Part shown: positions 17,005 to 26,910 of the stretch, one piece after another
Numbering within the stretch: the first letter of the stretch is position 1
Layout of the letters: each line of letters starts with the position of its first letter
The notes under the pieces: generated by a model
What the model was told of the DNA's origin: nothing
The model's input: only the letters and a program-made list of their open reading frames with translations
The model's database searches: none
Source of the DNA: an uncultured Oscillospiraceae bacterium
Lineage (GTDB): Bacteria > Bacillota > Clostridia > Oscillospirales > Oscillospiraceae
Assembly: GCA_934597125.1 (NCBI GenBank)
Contig: CAKTQM010000003.1
Coordinates: 4,337 to 68,336, forward strand
Length of the DNA: 64,000 nt
Direction: 5' to 3'
Made by a program: the position numbers and the translations under genes

Positions 17005-17368
17005 ACACTAGGCGGGACTGGGGCAGGCCGAAGCTGACGGCGATGGCGGCGTCCACCCGCTCCATCACGTCGCTGTCCACCTGGCCCATGCGCTGGCGCA
17101 GGCGCTGCTTATCCAGCGTGCGCACCTGCTCCAGCAGCACAACGGACTCCTTGGGCAGACCGTAGCGCATGGCCTGCAGCTCGATATGGGTGGGCAGCTT
17201 GGCCTTGCCCATCTGGGAGGTGATGGCCGCCGCGATCACCGTGGGGCTGTGGCGGTTTCCCGTGTCGTTCTGCACGATCAGTACCGGCCTGACGCCGCCC
17301 TGCTCACTGCCCACCACGGGGCTGAGGTCGGCGTAATAGATCTCTCCGCGCTTGACAGTTGTATCCAC
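17003..17368 (-). CDS. mazF: MazF/PemK-type endoribonuclease toxin (NdoA family)
   Basis: A 121-residue homologue of the Bacillus NdoA mRNA interferase, which cuts single-stranded mRNA at UACAU. The sequence KRGEIYYADLSPVVGSEQGGVRPVLIVQND is nearly the family consensus, with the arginine and threonine of the active site (GGVRPV and SPTVIAAAITSQ) present. I chose GTG 17368, about 10 nt after GGAG; an upstream GTG is too close to that site. The expected ndoAI antitoxin, normally directly upstream, is not visible in the roughly 295 bp to nrdR. The gene faces alr in inverted orientation, unlike the usual alr-ndoAI-ndoA order. Confidence 0.93.
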   Translation of the reverse strand: MDTTVKRGEIYYADLSPVVGSEQGGVRPVLIVQNDTGNRHSPTVIAAAITSQMGKAKLPTHIELQAMRYGLPKESVVLLEQVRTLDKQRLRQRMGQVDSDVMERVDAAIAVSFGLPQSRLV

Positions 17369-17584
17369 AAAGTTCACACTCCGTATCGTTTCGTGACCGC
17401 CTCCGGGGACGACCACGCTGAAAGTACCCAACAGGTATCAGGTCACTTCCATTGTCCCCGACGCAGCGCCGGTTTATACGTCTCTGTGGCGGGATTTGCC
17501 TTCGTCCTGTGTTATCCTATGCCCGCGGCGCGGCGCGGGTACCCGGGCGGCGGGACAAAGGAGCGGAAAATGTGAAAAAAGGAC

Positions 17585-17613
17585 TACCACATGTGGTGGG
17601 TTTGTGGTATGAT
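17585..17613 (+). promoter_or_regulatory. nrdR promoter with a 12-bp palindrome
   Basis: An extended -10 (TATGAT, 17608-17613, preceded by TGG) lies 50 bp before nrdR. A perfect palindrome ACCACATGTGGT (17586-17597) sits over the -35/spacer and half of it recurs at 17604-17609 (GTGGTA). It does not match the usual NrdR box well, so the bound regulator is uncertain. Confidence 0.45.
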
Positions 17614-17663
17614 AAGGGTGCTATCGTGTAACATGGGAATCCAACAACAGGAGGAAGAGAGAT

Positions 17664-18119
17664 ATGAAATGCCCCTATTGCGGATATAAAGAGAGCAAGG
17701 TGGTGGACTCCCGTCCCGCCGACGAAGGCAGCAGCATCCGCCGCCGGAGAGAATGTTTGAAATGCGAAAAGCGCTTCACCACCTACGAGACGGTGGAGAG
17801 CCTGCCCATGGTAGTCATCAAGAAGGACGGCAGCCGCCAGAGCTTTGACCGCAGCAAGGTGCTGCGGGGCATCCAGCGCTCCTGCGAAAAGCGGCCCGTT
17901 CCCGCGGCGGACATGGAGCGCATGGCGCTGGAGATCGAGCAGGAGCTGCAGAACTCTCTGGAGCGGGAAACCAGCACGGAGATCATCGGCGAAAAGGTGA
18001 TGGAAAAACTGAAAGCCGCCGACGAGGTGGCCTACGTGCGCTTTGCCAGCGTGTACCGGCAGTTTAAGGATATCAATACGTTTATGTCGGAGCTGAATAA
18101 GCTGCTGAGCGAGAAGTAA
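17664..18119 (+). CDS. nrdR: Transcriptional repressor NrdR
   Basis: NrdR senses ATP/dATP and represses ribonucleotide reductase genes. The 151-residue protein has the zinc ribbon (CPYCG near the N-terminus and CLKCEKRF near residue 31) joined to an ATP-cone starting at about residue 50 ([20 protein letters not shown]). The RRRRE linker is intact. The ATG follows AGGAGG. It is transcribed alone; no nrd genes are in the window. The repeat beginning at 18139 follows its stop and probably serves as the terminator for it and the converging gene. Confidence 0.97.
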   Translation: MKCPYCGYKESKVVDSRPADEGSSIRRRRECLKCEKRFTTYETVESLPMVVIKKDGSRQSFDRSKVLRGIQRSCEKRPVPAADMERMALEIEQELQNSLERETSTEIIGEKVMEKLKAADEVAYVRFASVYRQFKDINTFMSELNKLLSEK

Positions 18120-18138
18120 GGATTCTATCACAAAACCC

Positions 18139-18322
18139 AAAGCCTCCCTTGTGTAAAGGCACCCCAGTGCGCGCCGCGAAGCAAGTGCCCTTGGGGTACA
18201 CACTGGGGCGTGCACAGCTGAGGTGTCAACGCAAAGCGTTGACGGAGGGATTGTCGATTATCGTTTATCCCCTCAGTCGGCTTCGCCGACAGCTCCCCTT
18301 GCAACAAGGGGAGCCTTTGGTG
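18139..18322. repeat. MITE-like palindromic repeat, copy A (with extra inner module)
   Basis: Ends are inverted (AAAGCCTCCCTTGTGTAAAG ... GCAACAAGGGGAGCCTTTGG). Inside are TCAACGCAAAGCGTTGA, GGAGGGATTGTCG and GTCGGCTTCGCCGAC hairpins. The left arm carries an additional module with inverted CACCCCAGTG/CACTGGGGCGTG ends that also occurs in copy E. It lies between the converging nrdR and DUF4363 genes. Confidence 0.8.
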
Positions 18323-18342
18323 CGTCCTACTTAAAATGCCCC

Positions 18343-18723
18343 TTACAGCACATTCTTAATACTCAGCTGCTCCAGCTCCGCCAGGCGGTCGAATTGCAGC
18401 GTCAGCTGCACCGCCGCGTCGGAGAGGGCGTCATTGTCCTTCTGCGCCACGTACAGGGCGCACTGGTGCAGCAGGGTGTCGGCTTCGTTGATCTCCTCGT
18501 GCATGAGGGTAATGTGAAGGTAGCTCTGCTTCCGCTGCCAGTCGGCGCGGAGGGCGGACATCTCCCCTTCCGCCCCGGCCCAGTCGCCGCTTTCGGCGGC
18601 GGCGGTGACGGCCTTGAGCTGCTCCGTCCAGCCGCCGCACCGGGCGGTGAGATAGGCGCTGTTAATCAGGCTGACGGCCATCAGCGCCGCCAGCACCACG
18701 ATGGACACGCGAAGGGCCTTCAT
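18343..18723 (-). CDS. DUF4363 family protein
   Basis: A 126-residue protein with one N-terminal membrane or uncleaved signal helix (residues 4-24) and an otherwise helical extracytoplasmic domain (LQFDRLAELEQLSIKNVL at the end). The family (PF14276) is typical of spore-forming Firmicutes and of unknown function. The start overlaps the stop of the DUF421 gene as ATGA, so the two are translationally coupled. The same pairing is common in Clostridia, sometimes near spore-membrane genes. Confidence 0.82.
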   Translation of the reverse strand: MKALRVSIVVLAALMAVSLINSAYLTARCGGWTEQLKAVTAAAESGDWAGAEGEMSALRADWQRKQSYLHITLMHEEINEADTLLHQCALYVAQKDNDALSDAAVQLTLQFDRLAELEQLSIKNVL

Positions 18724-19403
18724 TTGACCGCCTCCTTTTTCACCAGCACCACGCTGCCGACCCGATCCGCCGTCATGAGGAACACCTCCTGCACGCGGTG
18801 GACTTTATGGGTCTTCAGCTGCTTTTGCAGCCACTTTTCGTCCAGACCCAGCTTTTGCAGGTTCTTCCCCATCAGGCGGCCATTGTCAATGAGGATCACC
18901 GGAAGGAACACGTCGTCGGCCACCTTCAGGCCCATCTGCTTCGGAGTGGCGGGCTGCACATCGGCGCGCAGCAGAACACTGAGCTGGCCGCTGGTCTCCA
19001 GCACGGCGTATTTCACATCGTCCAGGGCGGAGACGCCCTGCACGCGCAGTTCCTCCAGCACCTCATCCAGGGTCAGGCGGCTGCGTTTCATGGCGGCCTG
19101 CTGCAAAATGCCGTCACGGATGATGAGAGTCGGCTCGCCGCACACCAGCGAGCGGAAGCGGACGCTGAGCATACTGATGCCGCTGAGAAGGGTGCTGACA
19201 GCCAGCAGCGTGGCAATGGGGATGACGCCCTGCAGCAGCGGCAGGCCGAAATCCTGCATGGGCACCGAGGCCAGATCGCTCAACAGCATCATGAGGACGA
19301 ATTCAATGGGTTCCAGCTGCCCGATCTGGCGTTTGCCGGTCAGGCGCAGGCCCACGATCAGCAGGCCGTACAGCAGCACCGTGCGAAGAAACGCGGTGAT
19401 CAT
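18720..19403 (-). CDS. DUF421 (YetF/YrbG family) membrane protein
   Basis: A 227-residue protein with three N-terminal membrane helices (residues about 5-25, 35-53, 57-75) followed by a cytosolic domain of two alpha/beta modules. The family motifs LRLTGKRQIGQLEPIEFV and EPTLIIRDGIL are present. Members are linked to spore-membrane physiology and stress, with no assigned biochemical function. I chose ATG 19403, since the in-frame TTG at 19412 abuts GGAG. It forms an operon with the DUF4363 gene. Confidence 0.9.
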   Translation of the reverse strand: MITAFLRTVLLYGLLIVGLRLTGKRQIGQLEPIEFVLMMLLSDLASVPMQDFGLPLLQGVIPIATLLAVSTLLSGISMLSVRFRSLVCGEPTLIIRDGILQQAAMKRSRLTLDEVLEELRVQGVSALDDVKYAVLETSGQLSVLLRADVQPATPKQMGLKVADDVFLPVILIDNGRLMGKNLQKLGLDEKWLQKQLKTHKVHRVQEVFLMTADRVGSVVLVKKEAVK

Positions 19404-19566
19404 GGTGATCAACTCCTTTTTGATAAGGAGTATGGACGGTTTTTGAAAAATTATTGCTTCACGCGGTAAAACCGGTCACAAACAGGGCCGATTTTATATA
19501 GAATAGAGGGAGCGATGCTCCCAGCGCAGAGAGAAAGGAGGCCTTTCGGACACAGGGTTCCGACAC

Positions 19567-19712
19567 AAGCGCCATGTGCCTGCCATCCGGCAGGATAACG
19601 AGGTGGAGAGAGGATCGAACATTCGGCGGGTGCTCTCCCGTACCGCCTTCGGGTGCGTCAGGCAGCGGACAAATATGCGGGCGACCGCAAAACAAAGCCG
19701 CTGCCGCCGGAG
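19567..19712 (+). ncRNA. glmS ribozyme/riboswitch
   Basis: The self-cleaving glucosamine-6-phosphate ribozyme is recognisable from the cleavage-site context AAGCGCC (cut expected between A19568 and G19569), ATAACGAGG, a GGAGAG/CTCTCC stem enclosing GGATCGAACATTCGGCGGGT, and the 3' core GACCGCAAAACAAAGCC. It lies about 70-210 nt before glmS. When glucosamine-6-phosphate is high, cleavage lowers glmS mRNA. The exact 3' limit was set by eye. Confidence 0.93.
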
Positions 19713-19779
19713 AAGAAAATGACAGATGACTGCGCGTTTGTCCTTTTGATATCACAATCATATCAGGAGGTACGACACT

Positions 19780-21615
<1,836 letters not shown>

Positions 21616-21757
21616 GCGTTTTGAAATTATAGGGGGAGGGGCTTTGCCCCTCCCCTTCGTCCGCACCCAAGATTTTTTCCTTTTCTCCGGAACCTTTTTT
21701 CCTTTGCCTGCGTCTAACGGACGTAAACAAGATGAAAGGAAGGTTTTCCCCCTGAAA

Positions 21758-22339
21758 ATGATGAAAAAAGTGACCGCGCTGCTGCTGGCGCTGATGATGG
21801 TACTGTCTCTGGCCGCCTGCGGCGGCAAGAGCGACAACGGCGGTTCGGACAGCAAAAAGGACGATCCCGCCGCCGACATGACCGCCCAGCAGGTGCTGGA
21901 CGCCCTGAAGGAAAAGCTGGGCGACAGCTACGGCTGCGACCTGACCGAGGACGAGGTTAGCATGACCGGCTACTACCAGCTGGACATGAGCCGAATCGAC
22001 AGCTGGGCCGCCGAGAGCAGCGAGAACAGCGCCCTTGACGCCAGCACCGCCGTGGTGCTGAAGGTCAAGGACGGCTATGCCCAGGACGCCGCCGCGCTGC
22101 TGCAGACCGGCTATGAACAGGTGCTGGATTACAGCAAGATGTACAACATGAACCTGCCCATGGTGCAGCAGGCCCGCCTGTTCGTCAACGGCAATTACGT
22201 AGCCCTGCTGATCCTGGGCCAGACCCCCGACGAGAACACCGCCGACGAGGTCAAGCTGGCCCAGGACGAAGCCGCCAAGGTGGACGCCGCCTGGCAGGAG
22301 ATCTTCGGCTCCGCCGCTAATCAGATCGAGGTGAAATAA
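21758..22339 (+). CDS. DUF4358 lipoprotein
   Basis: A 193-residue lipoprotein with signal peptide and lipobox (LSLAACGG), a Gly/Ser/Asp/Lys linker and a compact domain holding the family pattern YNMNLPMVQQARLFVNGNYVALLILG. DUF4358 (PF14270) is a clostridial family of unknown function. The start is uncertain: ATG 21758 and 21761 lie about 14-17 nt after GGAAGG, rather far, and a CTG at 21752 would be better spaced. It is monocistronic and followed at once by copy 2 of the structured repeat. Confidence 0.8.
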   Translation: MMKKVTALLLALMMVLSLAACGGKSDNGGSDSKKDDPAADMTAQQVLDALKEKLGDSYGCDLTEDEVSMTGYYQLDMSRIDSWAAESSENSALDASTAVVLKVKDGYAQDAAALLQTGYEQVLDYSKMYNMNLPMVQQARLFVNGNYVALLILGQTPDENTADEVKLAQDEAAKVDAAWQEIFGSAANQIEVK

Positions 22340-22352
22340 CCGCGCGGGGCGT

Positions 22353-22578
22353 CGGCACGTTAAGAAAACATGCCGGTGGCATGTTTTTCGTGCCGATCTC
22401 GGCGGCTATGCCGCCGTAGCATCCATCTGGATTTTGAAGGTACTTACGTTTCATCTGTTCGGTCTTACGTTCAGCTTGAGAATAAAATGGGAAAACCGCC
22501 ACCCTGCACGGTGACGGTTTTCTTTTAACTAAAAAAATCATTCGTTAACTGGGTCAAGCCGCTCTGCTTGATACCCTC
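22353..22578 (-). ncRNA. Candidate small structured RNA, copy 2
   Basis: Predicted minus-strand transcript of about 225 nt from the promoter at 22612-22585. The 5' hairpin GGGTATCAAGC...GCTTGACCC is better paired than in copy 1. The second hairpin (AAAACCGUCACC with GGUGGCGGUUUU) again needs a U-G pair available only in minus-strand RNA. The last stem is followed by UUUU. A 74-codon reading frame crosses it but has no ribosome binding site. Confidence 0.5.
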
Positions 22579-22584
22579 GTTTTT

Positions 22585-22612
22585 ATTATGCCCATTTCCC
22601 CGATTTTGTCAA
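22585..22612 (-). promoter_or_regulatory. Sigma-A promoter inside the structured element, copy 2
   Basis: TTGACA (22612-22607), 16-bp spacer, CATAAT (22590-22585) on the minus strand. It starts downstream of the MBL gene and has no protein-coding gene to serve. Confidence 0.7.
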
Positions 22613-22619
22613 GGTCGCC

Positions 22620-23522
22620 TCATCCATGATAGTATGTTTTCGCGCAGTACTCCCGCTGCACGGTCACTCTGCCCTCGTCGGTGAGCCAGTCCACAAAGTT
22701 GGCAAAATTCCGCTCCACGATGGAGAACTTGAACTCGTTTCTGGTGCGGATATTCTCCCGCCGGCAGAAGGCGGCGATCCACTGGGCAAAGGTCATGCCG
22801 TCGGTCAGATCCGCCAGCAGCTCCTCCGCCTTGCGGTGGATGAAGGCCGTGTTGGCGTCCACCAGCGCCGCCAGCTCTGCCCTGTCCGTCACCACCGTCT
22901 TGTGGGCGATGATGTAGGCGGCGTGTTCTGTTTGCCGCAGATATGCCTTGCTCTGCAGGTCGCGGGCGATGAACATGCTGGTGGGCAGCTTGGCGGCGTC
23001 GATCTGCTGCCGGTCGATGAGGCAGTCCCCCACATAGGCCACGTTGTCCGGCGTCACCACGCCGATGTGCCCCGCGCTGTGACCCGGCAGGGACAGGATG
23101 CCGAAGCGCGCCCCGCAGAAGTCCAGCCATGTGTCCTCCGGCCCGATGATGGCGTCCGCCGTGAAGCACTCCTCCAGAAAATACTCCCGGCTCTTGCCGT
23201 AGGTCAGCGCCACGTAGTTGGCGCGATAGGCGTCGGGATTGACGGAGATGCCCGCCTCGATGATATGGGCGGCGGCTTTGGCGCCGTAGCGCTGCTGCAG
23301 ATACCGCACGTTGCCGCTGTGGTCAAAATGGGCGTGGGAGCAGATGATCCCCCGCAGCCGGAAGCCGTGCGCCTCGATCATGGCGGTCAGCCCCGCCCGA
23401 TCCAGCTTGGCATAGCCGGTGTCGATCAGCACGATGTCCTCTTCCGTGACCCGATACACCGGCAGCAGCGCCGTGTTGGCCTCCGCCACCCAGGTATCGC
23501 CCAAAACATGGCGCAGTTCCAT
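22620..23522 (-). CDS. MBL-fold metallo-hydrolase
   Basis: A 300-residue metallo-beta-lactamase-fold hydrolase. The metal motif HAHFDH is in ICSHAHFDHSGNVRYL near residue 70, with the later histidine in SLPGHSAGHIG and the aspartate in YVGDCLID. The C-terminal 90 residues are helical and specific to this subfamily. The substrate is unknown; glyoxalase-II-like and lactonase-like activities are possible. ATG 23522 follows AAAGGA about 10 nt upstream. It is divergent from pyrH. Confidence 0.85.
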   Translation of the reverse strand: MELRHVLGDTWVAEANTALLPVYRVTEEDIVLIDTGYAKLDRAGLTAMIEAHGFRLRGIICSHAHFDHSGNVRYLQQRYGAKAAAHIIEAGISVNPDAYRANYVALTYGKSREYFLEECFTADAIIGPEDTWLDFCGARFGILSLPGHSAGHIGVVTPDNVAYVGDCLIDRQQIDAAKLPTSMFIARDLQSKAYLRQTEHAAYIIAHKTVVTDRAELAALVDANTAFIHRKAEELLADLTDGMTFAQWIAAFCRRENIRTRNEFKFSIVERNFANFVDWLTDEGRVTVQREYCAKTYYHG

Positions 23523-23676
23523 GACATGCACATCCTTTCTATCCGGCAGTATAACAGCTTTTTTACACCGCCGCAAGAAAAGAATCCGCATTTTTTTGAT
23601 TTTCCCTCTATGCAAACGGAGAGAAATAAGGTAAAATAACAGAGTATGATTGAATAATAAAATAGGAGCGTGACGC

Positions 23677-24396
23677 ATGGACGAACCGAAATATAAGCGG
23701 GTACTACTGAAGATCAGCGGCGAGGCGCTGGCCGGTGAGAAACACTTCGGCCTGGACTTTCAGGTGATGGCCCAGGTGGCCGACGTAATCAAGCAATGCA
23801 CCGCCATGGGCGTGGAGGTCGGCGTTGTCATCGGCGGCGGCAACTTCTGGCGCGGCGTGAAAAACGGCGAGGGGTATATCGAGCGCTCCCGCGCCGACCA
23901 CATGGGCATGCTTGCCACCGCCATGAACTGCATGGCTATGGCCGACGTGCTGGAACAGAAGGGCGTGGACGTGCGGGTCATGACCTCGCTGGAGATCCGC
24001 GCCGTGGCCGAGCCTTACATCCGCGCCCGGGCCATCCGCCATCTGGAGAAGGGCCGCGTAGTCATCTTCGGCTGCGGCACCGGCAACCCCTATTTCTCCA
24101 CCGACACCGCCGCGGTGCTGCGGGCCGCCGAGATCGGCGCCGATGTGATACTGCTGGCAAAGAATATCGACGGCGTGTACGACTCCGACCCCGCCAAGAA
24201 CGCCGACGCGGTGAAGTTTGACGCCATCACCTATGACGAGGTGCTCAAGCGTCATCTGGCCGTTATGGACTCCACCGCCACCAGCCTGTCCATGGACAAC
24301 CACATCCCCGTGCTGGTGTTCGCCCTGAAAGACCCCTACAACATCGTCCGCGCCGTGCGCGGTGAAAAAATTGGAACCATCGTCAAGGAGGATTGA
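23677..24396 (+). CDS. pyrH: UMP kinase
   Basis: Phosphorylates UMP to UDP. The 239-residue protein has the amino-acid-kinase fold: LLKISGEAL at the N-terminus, [30 protein letters not shown], and the C-terminal [16 protein letters not shown]. It starts the row pyrH-frr-uppS-cdsA-dxr-rseP-ispG-polC found across Firmicutes, although rpsB and tsf, usually upstream, are absent here. The start follows AGGAG. A near-adjacent frr start implies co-translation. Confidence 0.97.
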   Translation: MDEPKYKRVLLKISGEALAGEKHFGLDFQVMAQVADVIKQCTAMGVEVGVVIGGGNFWRGVKNGEGYIERSRADHMGMLATAMNCMAMADVLEQKGVDVRVMTSLEIRAVAEPYIRARAIRHLEKGRVVIFGCGTGNPYFSTDTAAVLRAAEIGADVILLAKNIDGVYDSDPAKNADAVKFDAITYDEVLKRHLAVMDSTATSLSMDNHIPVLVFALKDPYNIVRAVRGEKIGTIVKED

Positions 24397-24401
24397 AAGA
24401 A

Positions 24402-24959
24402 ATGTTGAAGGATGAATACAAGATCTACGAAGAGAAGATGAAGAAGAGCATTGAGTCCGTGGCGAATGATTTTGCCGCCGTCCGCGCCGGCCGCGCCAAC
24501 GCCTCCGTGCTCAACCGCATCAATGTGGACTACTACGGCACCCCCACCCCCATCCAGCAGATCGCGTCCATCGGCTCTCCCGACCCCCGCACCCTGCTGA
24601 TCACCCCCTGGGACGCCAACGCCCTGAAGGGCATCGAAAAGGCCATTCAGGAGTCCGATCTGGGCATCAACCCCCAAAACGACGGCAAGGCCATCCGCCT
24701 GTCCTTCCCCCAGCTGACGGAGGAGCGCCGTAAGGATCTTGTCAAGCAGATCCGCAAGTATACCGAGGGCGGCAAGGTGGCCGTGCGCAACATCCGCCGC
24801 GACGCCATGGAGAATTTCAAGAAGCAGCAGAAAGCCTCCGAGATCACCGAGGACGAGCTGAAGCTGGCCGAAAAGGACTTGCAGAAGATGACCGACGACA
24901 GCTGCAAGGAGCTGGATAAGCTGCTGGAAAACAAGGAAAAGGAACTGATGTCCGTCTGA
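24402..24959 (+). CDS. frr: Ribosome recycling factor
   Basis: Splits post-termination ribosomes with EF-G. The 185-residue length, the three-helix-bundle pattern and the motifs VRAGRANASVLNRI, YYGTPTPIQQIASI, IRLSFPQLTEERRKDLVK and VRNIRRDAMENFKK are typical. I chose ATG 24402, ten bases after AGGAGG, over TTG 24393. It begins 6 bp after the pyrH stop, and its stop overlaps the uppS start (TGATG). Confidence 0.97.
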   Translation: MLKDEYKIYEEKMKKSIESVANDFAAVRAGRANASVLNRINVDYYGTPTPIQQIASIGSPDPRTLLITPWDANALKGIEKAIQESDLGINPQNDGKAIRLSFPQLTEERRKDLVKQIRKYTEGGKVAVRNIRRDAMENFKKQQKASEITEDELKLAEKDLQKMTDDSCKELDKLLENKEKELMSV

Positions 24960-25690
24960 TGGGCCTGTTCCAAAGGAATCATACCACGGCGGGACAGGTG
25001 GACATGGGCCGCCTGCCCCGCCATATCGCTATCATTATGGACGGCAACGGTCGTTGGGCAAAGAAGCGTGGGCTTCCGCGCACTGCCGGCCATAAGGTAG
25101 GCGCGGAGGTGTTCCGCGACATCGCCACCTATTGTCAGGAGCTGGGCGTCCAATACCTGACTATCTTCGCCTTCTCCACCGAGAACTGGAAGCGTCCCAA
25201 AGACGAGGTGGACACCCTCATGTCCCTGCTGGAGCAGTATCTGCAGGAGGCCATCGACACCATGGAGCGGGATCACATCCGCCTGAAGGTGCTGGGCGAC
25301 GTGGCGGGCCTGTCCCCCAACTTACAGCGGATGATCGGCGTGACCAACGCCATCTCCGCCCATTATCAGGGTTTTCAGGCCAACATCTGCCTGAACTACG
25401 GCGGCCGCGCCGAGATCCTGCGGGCCGCCCGCCTGTGCGCCGAAAGCGGCGAGGAATGGACGGAGGAGAAATTCCAGAAGCACCTGTGGTCGGCGGGCAT
25501 CCCCGACCCGGATCTCATCATCCGCCCCAGCGGCGAGCTGCGGCTGAGCAACTTCCTCCTCTGGCAGTGCGCCTACAGCGAGTTCTATTTCTGCGACACC
25601 CTGTGGCCGGATTTCACCCGCAAGGATCTGGACAAGGCCATTGCGGATTATCAGCACCGCGACCGCCGATTTGGCGGGGTAAAGGGGTAA
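24959..25690 (+). CDS. uppS: Isoprenyl transferase (undecaprenyl diphosphate synthase)
   Basis: A cis-prenyltransferase making the C55 lipid carrier for peptidoglycan. The 243-residue protein has HIAIIMDGNGRWAKKRGLPR with the catalytic aspartate, FAFSTENWKRP, and RPSGELRLSNFLLWQCAYSE for pyrophosphate binding. Start and frr stop overlap by one base. Downstream, the operon is interrupted by 373 bp of repeats before cdsA. Confidence 0.96.
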   Translation: MGLFQRNHTTAGQVDMGRLPRHIAIIMDGNGRWAKKRGLPRTAGHKVGAEVFRDIATYCQELGVQYLTIFAFSTENWKRPKDEVDTLMSLLEQYLQEAIDTMERDHIRLKVLGDVAGLSPNLQRMIGVTNAISAHYQGFQANICLNYGGRAEILRAARLCAESGEEWTEEKFQKHLWSAGIPDPDLIIRPSGELRLSNFLLWQCAYSEFYFCDTLWPDFTRKDLDKAIADYQHRDRRFGGVKG

Positions 25691-26063
25691 AACGCATCGG
25701 GCTATCGTCAAACGTTTTGAAGGGGGCGATGCCCACATCGCCCCGCACGATAATGCAGGGTTCCCCGTGGTCGTGTGTAGAGGAGGGGCTCTGCCCCTCC
25801 TACCCGATACACGGAAATGCCGCCGTACAGCGGCGGGCGGGGTAGAACCCCGCCCCTACGGAATCCTGCCGGAGCTGCTGCGTATCCCGCGGCGCACGTT
25901 CCAAAGGCCCCCTTGTGTAAAGGGGGCTGTCAGCGCAAAGCGCTGACTGGGGGATTGTCCATTAACGTGTCAACCCCTCCGGCGCTTCGCGCCACCTCCC
26001 CTTACACAGGGGAGGCTTTGATACCTTTCTCCTCACGCATCACATACACAACAAGGAGCAACT
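25691..26063. repeat. Repeat cluster in the uppS-cdsA gap, with MITE copy B
   Basis: No gene. The left half holds GC-rich inverted repeats (GAGGGGC..GCCCCTC; GGCGGGG..CCCCGCC) common between genes in this kind of genome. The right half (25902-26020) is a MITE-like element with ends AAAGGCCCCCTTGTGTAAAG and CTTACACAGGGGAGGCTTTG, inner hairpins CAGCGCAAAGCGCTG and GGCGCTTCGCGCC, and central GGGGGATTGTCC. It splits an otherwise tight operon, so polarity or an extra promoter might arise here. Confidence 0.8.
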
Positions 26064-26900
26064 ATGTTACAACGAATTCTCGTGGCGGTGGTAGGTATTC
26101 CGCTGCTGCTGTTTGTTTTGATCGTCGCGCCGGACTGGGCCACGGCGCTGCTGCTGTGCGCCCTGTGCGCCGTGGGCGCCCATGAGCTGCTGGCCGCCGC
26201 CTGTTCCAGGGATATCACCCGCCGCTGGTGGGGCCTGGGAGCCATCATGGGCGTCACCGTGATCCTGCGCACCTACCTTTCCGGCGTGGGCGAGACCGGC
26301 GCGGCGGCGCTGATGGAATGGCTGCTGGCCGCGTGGCTGGTGCTGCTGTTCATCAGCGTGGTGGTGGAATACGGCACGCCCCGCGCCCTCACGTTTCGTG
26401 ACGTATGCACCATCCTGATGGCGGGCATCGCCATTCCCATGGCCTTCCAGTGCCTGATGACGCTGCGGCTGATGGCGCACGGCGGCGGCATGGTGATGAT
26501 CCCCCTGGTGGCCGCGTTCTGCTCCGACTCGGCGGCGCTGTTCGCCGGTATGGCGCTGGGCAAGCATAAGCTTGCCCCCCGCGTCAGCCCCAAAAAGACG
26601 GTGGAGGGCGCTGTGGGCGGTCTGCTGGGCGGCATGCTGGGCATGGTTATCTTCCGCATCGTCTTCTTCCTGGTGACGGAGGTACAGCTGCACATCGGCT
26701 GGTGCCTGCTGCTGGGCCTTGCCGGCGCCGTCATGGGCCAGCTGGGGGATCTGAGCTTCTCCGCCATCAAGCGGGAGTGCGGCATCAAGGACTACGGCCG
26801 TCTACTGCCCGGTCACGGCGGCGTGCTGGATCGGTTCGACAGTGTGATCTTCGCCTCTCCCCTGGTGTGGCTGATCGCCCGCGCCGTCACATTGTACTGA
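26064..26900 (+). CDS. cdsA: Phosphatidate cytidylyltransferase
   Basis: Makes CDP-diacylglycerol from phosphatidate and CTP in the membrane. The 278-residue protein has seven to eight membrane helices and the CDP-DAG synthase signature near the end: SAIKRECGIKDYGRLLPGHG followed by GVLDR. The motif KTVEGAVGGLLGG is also present. The start follows AAGGAG. It is separated from uppS by repeats but continues without gap into dxr. Confidence 0.95.
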   Translation: MLQRILVAVVGIPLLLFVLIVAPDWATALLLCALCAVGAHELLAAACSRDITRRWWGLGAIMGVTVILRTYLSGVGETGAAALMEWLLAAWLVLLFISVVVEYGTPRALTFRDVCTILMAGIAIPMAFQCLMTLRLMAHGGGMVMIPLVAAFCSDSAALFAGMALGKHKLAPRVSPKKTVEGAVGGLLGGMLGMVIFRIVFFLVTEVQLHIGWCLLLGLAGAVMGQLGDLSFSAIKRECGIKDYGRLLPGHGGVLDRFDSVIFASPLVWLIARAVTLY

Positions 26901-26910
26901 GGGCGCCGCC

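Larger units (their letters stand above)
22343..22612 (-). repeat. Long form of the CATGCC structured repeat, copy 2
   Basis: Colinear with 6911-7215. The short module is at its left end: CGGCAC/GTGCCG (22353-22358/22390-22395) around AAAACATGCC-GGT-GGCATGTTTT (22365-22387), then GGCGGC-TAT-GCCGCC (22401-22415). The right end has a minus-strand promoter eight bases past the stop of the MBL gene. Divergence between copies is spread evenly with small indels. Confidence 0.85.
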
